Assembly: GCA_965198855.1 (NCBI GenBank)
Contig: CBDAPZ010000001.1
Span: 2,232,001-2,296,000, forward strand
DNA: 64,000 nucleotides
DNA from: BOG-908 sp965198855
GTDB lineage: Bacteria > Pseudomonadota > Alphaproteobacteria > Acetobacterales > Acetobacteraceae
Direction: 5' to 3'
The translations under genes and the position numbers were made by a program. A model generated the notes under the pieces. The model was not told the origin of the DNA. It did not search any database and saw only the letters and a list, made by a program, of their open reading frames with translations. Of this stretch, positions 16,312 through 25,900 are shown piece by piece (positions within the stretch are counted from its first letter, which is position 1; each line of letters begins with the position of its first letter).

Positions 16312-18171
16312 GTGCTGTTCATAAAACTCCCCGAATCCTTCATAGAAGAAGTACGGGCACGGACGCCGATGGCGGCCCTCGTAAGCCGCCGCGTAAAATT
16401 GTCGCGGTCTGGCCGGCAGATGAAGGGATGTTGCCCGTTTCACGGCGAGAAGACGCCGAGTTTCTATGTGTATGAGGACGGGTTTCACTGCTTTGGCTGT
16501 GGCGCGCATGGCGATGCGATCAGCTTTGTCATGCAGACGCAGGGCTCGACGTTCATGGAGGCGGTGCAGTCGCTGGCCGGCGAGGCCGGGCTGGATGTGC
16601 CCAAGCCGAGCGCTTCGGCGGAGGCGGCTGAGCGGCAGCGGCTTGATCTGCATGCGGTGCTGGATGCGGCGCAAGGGTATTATCGGGACAGGCTTTTTGC
16701 GCCGGGCGGGTCGGCGGCTTTGGCCTATCTGCGCGGTCGTGGGCTGACGGATGAGACGATCGCCCGTTTTGGGCTGGGCTGGTCCGGCGAGGGGCGCGGG
16801 GCGCTGGCGCAGGCGCTGACGGGGCGTGAAGTGCTGCCGGCGCAGTTGCTGGAAGCGGGGTTGCTGCGTGTCGGGGAAGACGGCGCGATCCGTGGGGAGC
16901 TGTTTTTCAACCGTGTGATGTTCCCGATCCGGGATCGGCGGGGGCGGATGATCAGTTTTGGTGGGCGTATTCTCGGGGACGGGCAGCCGAAATATGTGAA
17001 TGGGCCGGAGACCGAGCTGTTTTCCAAGCGGCGCACACTTTACGGCCTGGATCTCGCGCGGGAGGCCAGCCGGCAGGGTGCCGATGTGGTAGCTGTTGAA
17101 GGCTATATGGATGTGATCGCGCTGCACCAGGCGGGGTTTGGGGCTGCCGTGGCGCCGCTTGGAACAGCTCTGACGACGGAGCAGCTTGAAGAGCTTTGGC
17201 GGATTTCGCCCATGCCGGTGCTGTGTTTCGATGGCGATGCGGCTGGCGCACGGGCGGCCGTGCGTGCCGCCGAAGCCGCCCTGCCCGCTCTGGCGCCGGA
17301 CCGCTCCATTCGCATTGCCACGCTGCCAGCGGGCGAGGACCCGGATACGCTGGTCAGGGCTAAAGGCGGGGAGGGTTTTGCGGCGATATTGGCGGCAGCC
17401 CGGCCGCTAGGCGAGGCGCTGTTCGATCTGCTGCGGACGTCAGGCGGTGATAACAGCCCGGAGCAGCGGGCCGCCTTCCGCAACCGGCTGGTCGCGGCGG
17501 CCGGGCGGATCCAGGACAAGAGCCTGGCCGCGGAATATCGGCGTGCCTTGCTGGACAGGTTTTTTGAGAGCGGGCGGCGGGCGGCGCCCTCGGGTCAGGA
17601 CCGGCGAGGTGGGAAATTCCGGGCGCCACCACCTGTCAGGATCGGGCCACGGCCGACCCCGCAAGCCGATATGGCGAATGCTGTGCGGGCCCATATGCTG
17701 ACGGCGATCCTGCTGCGTCACCCTTATCTGCTTCATGATCTGGAGGAGGCCTATGGTGCGCTGGCGCTACCCCATGACATGGAGCGTCTGCGGGCGGCGG
17801 TACTCGCGCACCTGCATCACCACGAAAACGCAGCAGATTCACCCGTGCCGCTTGACTCTGATGCCCTCATCAACCACCTGCAAACCCTTGGATTGACTGC
17901 GGAGCTGAACAGCGCGCTGGAAGCGACACCTTCTTGCGCGCGAAAACAGTCGCAGCCGGCAGAGGCCGAAGCGGGATGGTGGCACTTTTATGGACTTATG
18001 CACCGTGAAGGTCTCGAGAGCGCCGTGTCAGCCGCCAGGCAATTTTATGAACAAACCCAGGACCAGGCCGCGTTTTCGCGGCTGAACGCCCTGTGCATTG
18101 CGCGCGACCGTTTGCGTCGCGGCGAGCAATGGGGGGATCAGGACGCCGAAACCGAGGCGTTCGACGACTGA
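16312..18171 (+). CDS. dnaG: DNA primase
   Basis: A 619-residue primase that makes RNA primers at the replication fork. The CHC2 zinc finger has Cys41, His44, Cys60 and Cys63 in the pattern CPFHGEKTPSF...FHCFGCG. The TOPRIM core has VAVEGYMDVIALHQAG, then APLGTALT and CFDGDAAG. A C-terminal DnaB-binding region follows. The start is uncertain: the only SD-like GGAG (16309-16312) overlaps the GTG used here, and CTG 16315 would also be too close. Homology begins around LPESFIEEVR, so at most a few residues are in question. Confidence 0.95.
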   Translation: MLFIKLPESFIEEVRARTPMAALVSRRVKLSRSGRQMKGCCPFHGEKTPSFYVYEDGFHCFGCGAHGDAISFVMQTQGSTFMEAVQSLAGEAGLDVPKPSASAEAAERQRLDLHAVLDAAQGYYRDRLFAPGGSAALAYLRGRGLTDETIARFGLGWSGEGRGALAQALTGREVLPAQLLEAGLLRVGEDGAIRGELFFNRVMFPIRDRRGRMISFGGRILGDGQPKYVNGPETELFSKRRTLYGLDLAREASRQGADVVAVEGYMDVIALHQAGFGAAVAPLGTALTTEQLEELWRISPMPVLCFDGDAAGARAAVRAAEAALPALAPDRSIRIATLPAGEDPDTLVRAKGGEGFAAILAAARPLGEALFDLLRTSGGDNSPEQRAAFRNRLVAAAGRIQDKSLAAEYRRALLDRFFESGRRAAPSGQDRRGGKFRAPPPVRIGPRPTPQADMANAVRAHMLTAILLRHPYLLHDLEEAYGALALPHDMERLRAAVLAHLHHHENAADSPVPLDSDALINHLQTLGLTAELNSALEATPSCARKQSQPAEAEAGWWHFYGLMHREGLESAVSAARQFYEQTQDQAAFSRLNALCIARDRLRRGEQWGDQDAETEAFDD

Positions 18172-18263
18172 TCCGATGAAGACGGGCTGAACAGCCCAGA
18201 TGTGTGGCCAACCTATATCCGTGCCGGGGGGCATGGGGCTGGGTTTTTTGGAGTTTTTGGCTG

Positions 18264-20231
<1,968 letters not shown>

Positions 20232-20238
20232 AGCAAGA

Positions 20239-20265
20239 TTGGGGGAGACGAAGCCGTTCCCCCAA
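20239..20265. repeat. GC-rich hairpin, likely terminator of rpoD
   Basis: TTGGGGGA and TCCCCCAA form a perfect 8-bp stem around an 11-base loop, seven bases past the rpoD stop. A C-run and GGCATTTCTTT follow. A close relative lies at 35513-35538 before yebC; both carry AAGATTGGGG, a central GAAGCC and then CCCCC(G)GCAT. Confidence 0.6.
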
Positions 20266-20299
20266 CCCCCCCGGCATTTCTTTAGGGCTACATTCTCCC

Positions 20300-20860
20300 A
20301 TGAGCGGTCCTACGACCCGGATCATTGTGACGGTGACGTTCCTCAGGCAGGAAACGCCGCCATCGGCTGGGCCAACCGGGCTGCCTTCCGACACCACCCT
20401 GGTGAGGGTCGTTAAACCGACTGTCAGTTTTTATCGCTTCCTCTACGACACGGTCGGTGCGCCTTACCTGTGGTGGCTACGGCGGACGGTGCCTGATGCT
20501 GAACTTGCCGCTTTGCTGGCATCGCCGGGCATCTCGCTGCATGTGCTGTATCGCGACGAGCAGCCGGTCGGGTTTTTCGAGCTGGATGCGCGGGCGTTTA
20601 CCACGGTCAATCTCAGCTATTTCGGACTGATGCCGGAAGCTGTCGGGCAAGGTCTCGGCACGGCCCTTCTGAAGGCGGCGTTGCAGACCGCCTGGTCGCA
20701 CCGGCCGCGTGCGGTGACGGTGAATACCTGCAATGCCGACCATCCGCGGGCGCTTCCGAACTATCTGCGCGCCGGCTTCGTGCAAGTGCGCGCGGCCCGC
20801 GAAGTGTGGGACGTACCGAACCGGCTCGGACTTACAATCCCGGATCATCTACGCGTGTAG
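20300..20860 (+). CDS. GNAT-family N-acetyltransferase
   Basis: A 186-residue acetyltransferase. The N-terminus VTVTFLRQETPP and the block FYRFLYDTVGAPYLWWLRR are characteristic of one GNAT subfamily. The acetyl-CoA loop is seen in LMPEAVGQGLGTALLKAAL (Q/R-x-x-G-x-G/A), followed by VNTCNADHPRALPNYLRAGF. The substrate is unknown. It stands 68 bases after rpoD behind a probable terminator and is convergent with the HNH nuclease gene. Confidence 0.85.
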   Translation: MSGPTTRIIVTVTFLRQETPPSAGPTGLPSDTTLVRVVKPTVSFYRFLYDTVGAPYLWWLRRTVPDAELAALLASPGISLHVLYRDEQPVGFFELDARAFTTVNLSYFGLMPEAVGQGLGTALLKAALQTAWSHRPRAVTVNTCNADHPRALPNYLRAGFVQVRAAREVWDVPNRLGLTIPDHLRV

Positions 20861-20862
20861 AA

Positions 20863-20875
20863 TGGGCACTGCCCA
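20863..20875. repeat. small palindrome between convergent genes
   Basis: TGGGCACTGCCCA, a 6-bp inverted repeat around one base, sits two bases after the GNAT stop. A near copy (GGGCAATGCCC) sits three bases after the SCO gene stop at 61468. Both are in gaps between convergent genes. Confidence 0.4.
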
Positions 20876-20906
20876 CCTGCTCACCTCAGAAGCAGGGGGA
20901 AGCGGG

Positions 20907-21581
20907 CTAGCTTTCCAGCTCGCTGTCCCAATACAGGTAGTCGCGCCAGCTGGCATGGAGATAGTTCGGGGGGAAGGCGCGGCCGTTATCCTGCAGTTCC
21001 CAGGTGGAGGGCTGGGCGGGGATCTGGCGCGGATGCATGTGGCATTCGCGCGGGAGCTTGCTGCCCTTGCGCAGGTTGCAGTGGGCGCAGGCGGTGACGA
21101 CGTTTTCCCAGGTGGTGCGGCCGCCGCGGGAGCGGGGGATGACGTGGTCGAAGGTGAGTTCCTGGGTGGGAAAGCGGTCGCCGCAATACTGGCAGCTAAA
21201 GGCGTCGCGCAGGAAGACGTTGAACCTGGTGAAGGCGGGCTTCCGGGAGCTCGGAATGTAGTCTTTGAGGGCGATCACGCTGGGCAGGCGGATGGCCTGG
21301 CTGGGCGAGTGGACTTCGAAATCGTATTCGGAGAGGACGGAGACGCGATCGAGGAAGACGGCCTTGATGGCGTCTTGCCACGCCCAGACGGAGAGCGGGA
21401 AATACGAAAGCGGGCGGAAATCCGCATTGAGGACCAAGGCTGGGTAATGCAGACCACCGTCCGGCAAAACGCGCTCCTTAACTGGGAGGCGCATGCGCTC
21501 TGCGGGACCGTTTTGCGATTCGCAGAGTGTATGCGCCGCCAAGACCGTAGGGTTTATGACAAAGCCTTGGTGAGGCCGCAA
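20907..21581 (-). CDS. HNH endonuclease family protein
   Basis: A 224-residue protein with an HNH fold. The zinc-binding pair CQYCG is followed by LTFDHVIPRSRGGRTTWENVVTAC and CNLRKGSK, giving the His-Asn-His metal centre. The N-terminal part (LVLNADFRPLSYFPLSVWAWQDAIKAVFLDRV) is shared by a widespread chromosomal HNH family, not by homing endonucleases. Met30 at 21494 is a likely alternative start, since conservation appears to begin near it. The biological role of the family is unclear. It is convergent with the GNAT and divergent from gluQ. Confidence 0.88.
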   Translation of the reverse strand: MRPHQGFVINPTVLAAHTLCESQNGPAERMRLPVKERVLPDGGLHYPALVLNADFRPLSYFPLSVWAWQDAIKAVFLDRVSVLSEYDFEVHSPSQAIRLPSVIALKDYIPSSRKPAFTRFNVFLRDAFSCQYCGDRFPTQELTFDHVIPRSRGGRTTWENVVTACAHCNLRKGSKLPRECHMHPRQIPAQPSTWELQDNGRAFPPNYLHASWRDYLYWDSELES

Positions 21582-21610
21582 GGCAGGGGCAGGGATTTCA
21601 TCGGCTTGTC

Positions 21611-22492
21611 ATGCTTACCTTAAACAATGACGGGGGGTTTGGGGGGGCCGGCACGGCTCCCCCAATTTTCCGCTTCGCCCCGAGTCCCACCGGTTTCCTG
21701 CATCTGGGCCACGCCTTTTCGGCCTGGACGTCATGGCATCGCGCACGCTTGGCGGGTGGGCGGTTTGTGCTGCGGATCGAGGATATTGATCCGGATCGGT
21801 GCCGGCCGGCGTTTGCGGAGGCGGTTTTCGAGGATCTGGCGTGGCTGGGGATCGACTGGGATGGGGAGGTGGTTTTCCAGTCGCGGCGGCTGGAGGTGTA
21901 TCAGGGGCTCTTGGCGGCGCTGGCTGGGCGGGGGCTGGTGTATCCGTGTTTTTGCAGCCGGGCGGAGATCAGGCGGGAGGTGGCGGCGTCCGCTGGAGCG
22001 CCGCATGGGCCGGAGGGGGCTTTGTATCCGGGGACGTGCCGGCGGCTCTCGGCGGATGAGCGAGCGGCGCGGTTGGCGGCGGGGGCGCCACATGGGTGGC
22101 GGCTGGATGTGGAGCGGGCTTTGGATGGGGCGTCGGGGCTGTGGTTTTGCGATGAGCGCGCGGGGGAGGTTTTGGCGCGGCCGGAGATGTTCGGAGATGT
22201 GGTGCTGGGGCGCCGGGAAACGCCAGCGAGTTATCATCTGTGTGTGACGTGCGACGATGCGGCGCAGGGGGTGACGCATGTGGTGCGTGGGGAAGATTTG
22301 TTGCCGGCAACGCATGTGCATCGGCTGTTGCAGTTTTTGTTTGAATGGGCTGTGCCGAAGTATGCACATCATGGGCTGTTGCGGGATACGGCGGGGATGC
22401 GACTGTCGAAGCGGGATGGGGCGTTCAGTTTACGTGCAATGAGGGCGGCGGGGATGAGCAGAGAAGACATTCTTAGCCGCATTGGAAGATAA
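21611..22492 (+). CDS. gluQ: glutamyl-Q tRNA(Asp) synthetase
   Basis: A 293-residue truncated glutamyl-tRNA synthetase paralogue that adds glutamate to queuosine in tRNA(Asp). It has the HIGH-like HLGH (31-34) in FAPSPTGFLHLGH, a zinc site near CFCSRAEIRR...YPGTCR, and the SKR motif in MRLSKRDG; it lacks the anticodon-binding domain, as expected. Residues 8-20 (GGFGGAGTAPPIF) are encoded by a G-rich hairpin repeat, so the native N-terminus may have been altered by that element. No other in-frame start exists before the catalytic core. Its TAA overlaps the next small ORF. Confidence 0.92.
   Translation: MLTLNNDGGFGGAGTAPPIFRFAPSPTGFLHLGHAFSAWTSWHRARLAGGRFVLRIEDIDPDRCRPAFAEAVFEDLAWLGIDWDGEVVFQSRRLEVYQGLLAALAGRGLVYPCFCSRAEIRREVAASAGAPHGPEGALYPGTCRRLSADERAARLAAGAPHGWRLDVERALDGASGLWFCDERAGEVLARPEMFGDVVLGRRETPASYHLCVTCDDAAQGVTHVVRGEDLLPATHVHRLLQFLFEWAVPKYAHHGLLRDTAGMRLSKRDGAFSLRAMRAAGMSREDILSRIGR
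21640..21664 (+). repeat. G-rich hairpin repeat, copy 1 (inside gluQ start)
   Basis: TGGGGGGGCC and GGCTCCCCCA pair over 10 bp (one G-T wobble) around a GGCAC loop. The element is in frame within the 5' end of gluQ. Copies two and three are at 49724-49748 and 56478-56501, each followed by a T-rich stretch. Confidence 0.7.
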
Positions 22493-22629
22493 TGGCAGGC
22501 ATGGAGCAAGACGCTTATGACAAGGACATGGCGGCGATAAAGCGGGACATGTTCCTGATCAAGGTAATGGCCGGCATCTGCATTGCTTTGGAAATGATTC
22601 TTCTGCTTCGGCCGTGTCACGCGATTTGA
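22492..22629 (+). CDS. 45-residue putative membrane protein
   Basis: A short frame whose ATG overlaps the gluQ TAA (TAATG), encoding 45 residues: a charged N-terminal half (EQDAYDKDMAAIKRDM) and a hydrophobic helix (about residues 21-41, LIKVMAGICIALEMILLLR). The one-base overlap suggests translational coupling with gluQ. No family is recognised. Small single-span proteins of this type are often real but under-annotated; codon use is mixed, so confidence is moderate. Confidence 0.45.
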   Translation: MAGMEQDAYDKDMAAIKRDMFLIKVMAGICIALEMILLLRPCHAI

Positions 22630-22683
22630 TGGCGCACCCTGTAAGAACCAAGCTAACAATTAAACCCTTGTTTTACTGCACCA

Positions 22684-24081
22684 TTAGAAATGGATAGCAC
22701 GGCCATAAGCGCCGAGCACCGCTTCATGCATCGTTTCGCTCACTGTCGGATGCGGGAACACGGTGTGCATCAGTTCCTGTTCCGTTGTTTCTAAGGTGCG
22801 GGCGATCGCATAGCCCTGGATCATTTCGGTCACTTCGGCGCCGATCATGTGGGCGCCTAGCAGCGCGCCGGTTTTGGCGTCGAAGACCACTTTCACCATG
22901 CCGTCCGGTTCGCCCATGGCGATGGCCTTGCCATTGCCGATGAAGGGGAAGCGGCCAACTTTGAGCTCGTGGCCTTCGGACTTGGCGCCGGCTTCGGTGA
23001 GGCCGACCGAGGCGATCTGCGGGCGGCAATAGGTGCAGCCCGGGATGTTCGTCCAATCGATCGGGTGCACGTTCATGCCTGCGATCTTTTCGATGCAGAC
23101 GACGCCTTCGTGGCTGGCCTTATGGGCGAGCCAGGGGGCGCCGGCGAGGTCGCCGATCGCGTAGATCCCGGGTTCGCCGGTGCGGCAGAATTCGTCGATT
23201 TTGACATGGGTTTTTTCGACGACGATTTTTGTGCCTTCCAGACCGAGATCTTCGACATTGCCGACGATGCCAGCGGCTGAAATCACGCGATCCACAGTGA
23301 TCGATTGCGTTTTGCCGCCGGATTCGATTTCGACCGTTATGGTGTCGGCACCCTTTTTGGCGCCGGTCACTTTGGCGCCGAGCAGGAATTTCATGCCTTG
23401 TTTCTCAAACGCTTGTTTGGCGAAAGCGGAGATCTCTGCGTCTTCGACAGGCAGGATGCGGTCCATCACTTCGACAACCGTCACTTCGGCGCCCATGTTG
23501 CGGAAGAAGCTGGCAAACTCGATGCCGATGGCGCCTGAGCCAATCACCAGAAGCGTTTTCGGCATCGTCTTTGGCACCATCGCGTCCTTGTAAGACCAGA
23601 TGAGATTGCCGTCGCTCTCGAGCCCGGGGAGTTGGCGCGCGCGTGCGCCGGTGGCCAGGATGATGTGCGTGGCCTTCAGGGTGGCGACCGGCTTGCCGTC
23701 CTTGGTTACCGCAAGGGTTTGCGGACCGGCGAGCTTGCCTTGGCCGTCGAATACCGTGACCTTGTTCTTCTTCAGCAGGTAACCGACGCCGCTGGCCAGT
23801 TGCTTTGCCACAGCGCGTGATCTCTTCACGACTTTTTCCAGGTCGAACTTGATGTTGTCGGCGGAGAAACCGAACTCGCCGAGATTACCGAGCAGGTGGT
23901 TGATTTCCGAACTACGCAGTAGGGCTTTGGTGGGGATGCAGCCCCAGTTGAGGCAGATACCGCCGAGATGTTCGCGCTCGACCACGGCTGCCTTCATGCC
24001 GAGCTGGGCGGCGCGGATAGCGGCCACGTAGCCGCCGGGACCGCCGCCGACCACCACCACATCGAAATTCTGTTCAGCCAT
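22684..24081 (-). CDS. lpdA: dihydrolipoyl dehydrogenase (E3)
   Basis: A 465-residue flavoprotein that reoxidises the lipoyl groups of the pyruvate dehydrogenase complex. The FAD motif is VVVGGGPGGYVAAIRAAQLG, the redox disulfide is in GGICLNWGCIPTKALL, the NAD fold is in VIGSGAIGIEFASFF, and the C-terminal His-Glu pair is in HTVFPHPTVSETMHEAV. The start at 24081 removes seven leader codons and puts the ATG eight bases inside the upstream GNAT gene. It is last in the pdhA-pdhB-pdhC-GNAT-lpd operon. Confidence 0.96.
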   Translation of the reverse strand: MAEQNFDVVVVGGGPGGYVAAIRAAQLGMKAAVVEREHLGGICLNWGCIPTKALLRSSEINHLLGNLGEFGFSADNIKFDLEKVVKRSRAVAKQLASGVGYLLKKNKVTVFDGQGKLAGPQTLAVTKDGKPVATLKATHIILATGARARQLPGLESDGNLIWSYKDAMVPKTMPKTLLVIGSGAIGIEFASFFRNMGAEVTVVEVMDRILPVEDAEISAFAKQAFEKQGMKFLLGAKVTGAKKGADTITVEIESGGKTQSITVDRVISAAGIVGNVEDLGLEGTKIVVEKTHVKIDEFCRTGEPGIYAIGDLAGAPWLAHKASHEGVVCIEKIAGMNVHPIDWTNIPGCTYCRPQIASVGLTEAGAKSEGHELKVGRFPFIGNGKAIAMGEPDGMVKVVFDAKTGALLGAHMIGAEVTEMIQGYAIARTLETTEQELMHTVFPHPTVSETMHEAVLGAYGRAIHF

Positions 24082-24583
24082 GAGAAATACTCTCCTCGGC
24101 AAGCGCCTGCAGCTTTTCCGCTGTCAGGCGTTGCACGGTCCATTCATCCATGCCCACAGCACCGAGGCTGCGGTAGAAGGCGATCGAAGGTGCGTTCCAA
24201 TCCAGCACCGACCACTCCATGCGGCTGCAGCCTTCGGCCAAGGCGCGGTGTGCCAGCTTTGCGAAGAAGGCGCGGCCTATGCCGCTGCCGCGGCATTCGG
24301 GCTCGACAAAGATGTCTTCGAGATAAAGGCCCGGCTTTCCATGGAAGGTCGAGAAATTGAAAAAGAAGATCGCCATGCCGACGATGCGGCCGGAGATCTC
24401 TGCGACCATGGCATGCGCACGCGGCTTCGGGCCGAACAGCTGTGTGCGGAAATCCGCAGCGTTGGCCGAGACCTTATCCAGCATCTTCTCATAGACAGCG
24501 AGGGCTACGACAAGGCGGAAAATCTCCTCCGCATCGCGGGGCTCGGCGTCCCGCAATACGAAGGAAGGTTTTGCGGCGTTCAC
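24074..24583 (-). CDS. GNAT-family N-acetyltransferase embedded in the pdh operon
   Basis: A 169-residue acetyltransferase of the diamine/thialysine N-acetyltransferase type, judging by LRDAEPRDAEEIFRLVVALAVYEKM and YLEDIFVEPECRGSGIGRAFFAKLAHRA with the acetyl-CoA loop RGSGIG; WNAPSIAFYRSLGA follows. The start proposed is GTG at 24583, forming GTGA with the E2 stop; a longer frame from 24634 would run inside E2. Its end overlaps the lpd start by eight bases. Tight coupling at both sides implies fixed expression with an acetyl-CoA-producing complex. The substrate is not known. Confidence 0.85.
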   Translation of the reverse strand: MNAAKPSFVLRDAEPRDAEEIFRLVVALAVYEKMLDKVSANAADFRTQLFGPKPRAHAMVAEISGRIVGMAIFFFNFSTFHGKPGLYLEDIFVEPECRGSGIGRAFFAKLAHRALAEGCSRMEWSVLDWNAPSIAFYRSLGAVGMDEWTVQRLTAEKLQALAEESISHG

Positions 24584-25890
24584 AGCATCAGGCTCAGCGG
24601 ATCCTCGACGATTTTCTTGAATTTGGACACCCATTCGGCTGCCAGCGCGCCGTCGATGACGCGGTGATCGACCGACAACGTGCAGGTCATAACGGTGGCA
24701 ACAGCCAATTCGCCGTTGCGAACGACCGGGCGCGGTTCACCGGCGGCGACTGCGAGGATAGCCGCCTGCGGGGGGTTGATGATGGCAGCAAAATTGCTCA
24801 CGCCATACATCCCCATGTTGGAGATCGAGAAGCTGCCGCCCTGGAACTCTTCGGGTTTCAGCTTGCCGGTCTTCGCCTTGTCGAACAGCACTTTGCCTTC
24901 ATTGCTGATGGCAGAGAGGCCTTTCTGGTCGGCCTTGCGGATGATCGGCGTGATCAGCCCATCCGGGATGGAAACGGCAACCGAGATATCCACGTCGTCA
25001 TACATGAAGATGCCGTCTTCCGTAAAACTGGCATTGACCTTCGGCACCTGGCGAAGAGTGACCGCGCAGGCCTTGATCAGCATGTCGTTGACCGAAAGCT
25101 TGAAGGTGCCGGGCCCATCTTTTGGTGAGCGGCCATTCAGCTCGGCACGCAGTTTCAGCAATGCATCCAGCTCGACGTCGATCGACACGTAGAAATGCGG
25201 AACGGTCTGCTTGGATTCCGTCAGGCGACGTGCGGTGACGCGCTTGACCATGCTGAGCGGGATCTTTGTGCCGGGCGCATCGATCTGCACGGCGGGTGCG
25301 CGCTTTACCGGTGCAGGTGCGGCCGGTTTTGCGGGCGCTGCAGTGACGGGCGCGACGGCATCCGGGGTAGCGGCTTTTGGCGCAGGTTTCTGGCTGGCTT
25401 CGATGTCTGCGCGCACAATGCGGCCATGCGGACCGGTGCCCTTCACATCAGCCAGTTTGACGCCGGCCTGCTCCGCCATACGACGGGCCAGAGGCGAGGC
25501 AAACAGGCGCTCTCCATCGGCGTGTCCATTGGCCACAGGCGCGAGCTTTGCCGGCTCCTGTTTGGGCGCGGTGTTCTGCACCGGGGCTGCCACCTCGCCG
25601 GCATTCTGCGCCGGCGCCGGTTTTGCCTCCGGTATGGAAGCCTTCTCGCCGGGTTCGACAAGAACCCCGATCGGGTCGTTCACCTTTACGCCGGCGGTCC
25701 CGTCTGCCACCAGGATCTTGCCGAGCACGCCTTCATCGACGGCTTCGACTTCCATCGTCGCCTTGTCGGTCTCGATCTCGGCGATCACGTCGCCGGCTTT
25801 CACCTGGTCGCCTTCCTTCTTCAGCCAGCGCGCCAGCGTGCCTTCTGTCATTGTCGGCGACAACGCCGGCATCAGGATATTCGTGGCCAT
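24580..25890 (-). CDS. pdhC: pyruvate dehydrogenase complex dihydrolipoamide acetyltransferase (E2)
   Basis: A 436-residue E2 core. It has one N-terminal lipoyl domain (residues about 1-78, lysine in ETDKATMEVEAVDEG), an Ala/Pro linker, a peripheral subunit-binding domain (ASPLARRMAEQAGV...GPHGRIVRADIEA), a second linker, and the acetyltransferase domain with the C-terminal catalytic DHRVIDGALAAEW. The start at 25890 lies ten bases after the pdhB stop; the longer frame above it is a shadow of pdhB. The stop forms GTGA with the downstream GNAT. Confidence 0.96.
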   Translation of the reverse strand: MATNILMPALSPTMTEGTLARWLKKEGDQVKAGDVIAEIETDKATMEVEAVDEGVLGKILVADGTAGVKVNDPIGVLVEPGEKASIPEAKPAPAQNAGEVAAPVQNTAPKQEPAKLAPVANGHADGERLFASPLARRMAEQAGVKLADVKGTGPHGRIVRADIEASQKPAPKAATPDAVAPVTAAPAKPAAPAPVKRAPAVQIDAPGTKIPLSMVKRVTARRLTESKQTVPHFYVSIDVELDALLKLRAELNGRSPKDGPGTFKLSVNDMLIKACAVTLRQVPKVNASFTEDGIFMYDDVDISVAVSIPDGLITPIIRKADQKGLSAISNEGKVLFDKAKTGKLKPEEFQGGSFSISNMGMYGVSNFAAIINPPQAAILAVAAGEPRPVVRNGELAVATVMTCTLSVDHRVIDGALAAEWVSKFKKIVEDPLSLML

Positions 25891-25900
25891 CTTCCGCCCC

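Noticed and set aside
16147..17127. Minus-strand open frame ending in SSFLKKRSKRLL-like sequence
   Set aside because: The basic stretch is only the AT-rich hairpin read in that frame; the rest is a shadow of dnaG.
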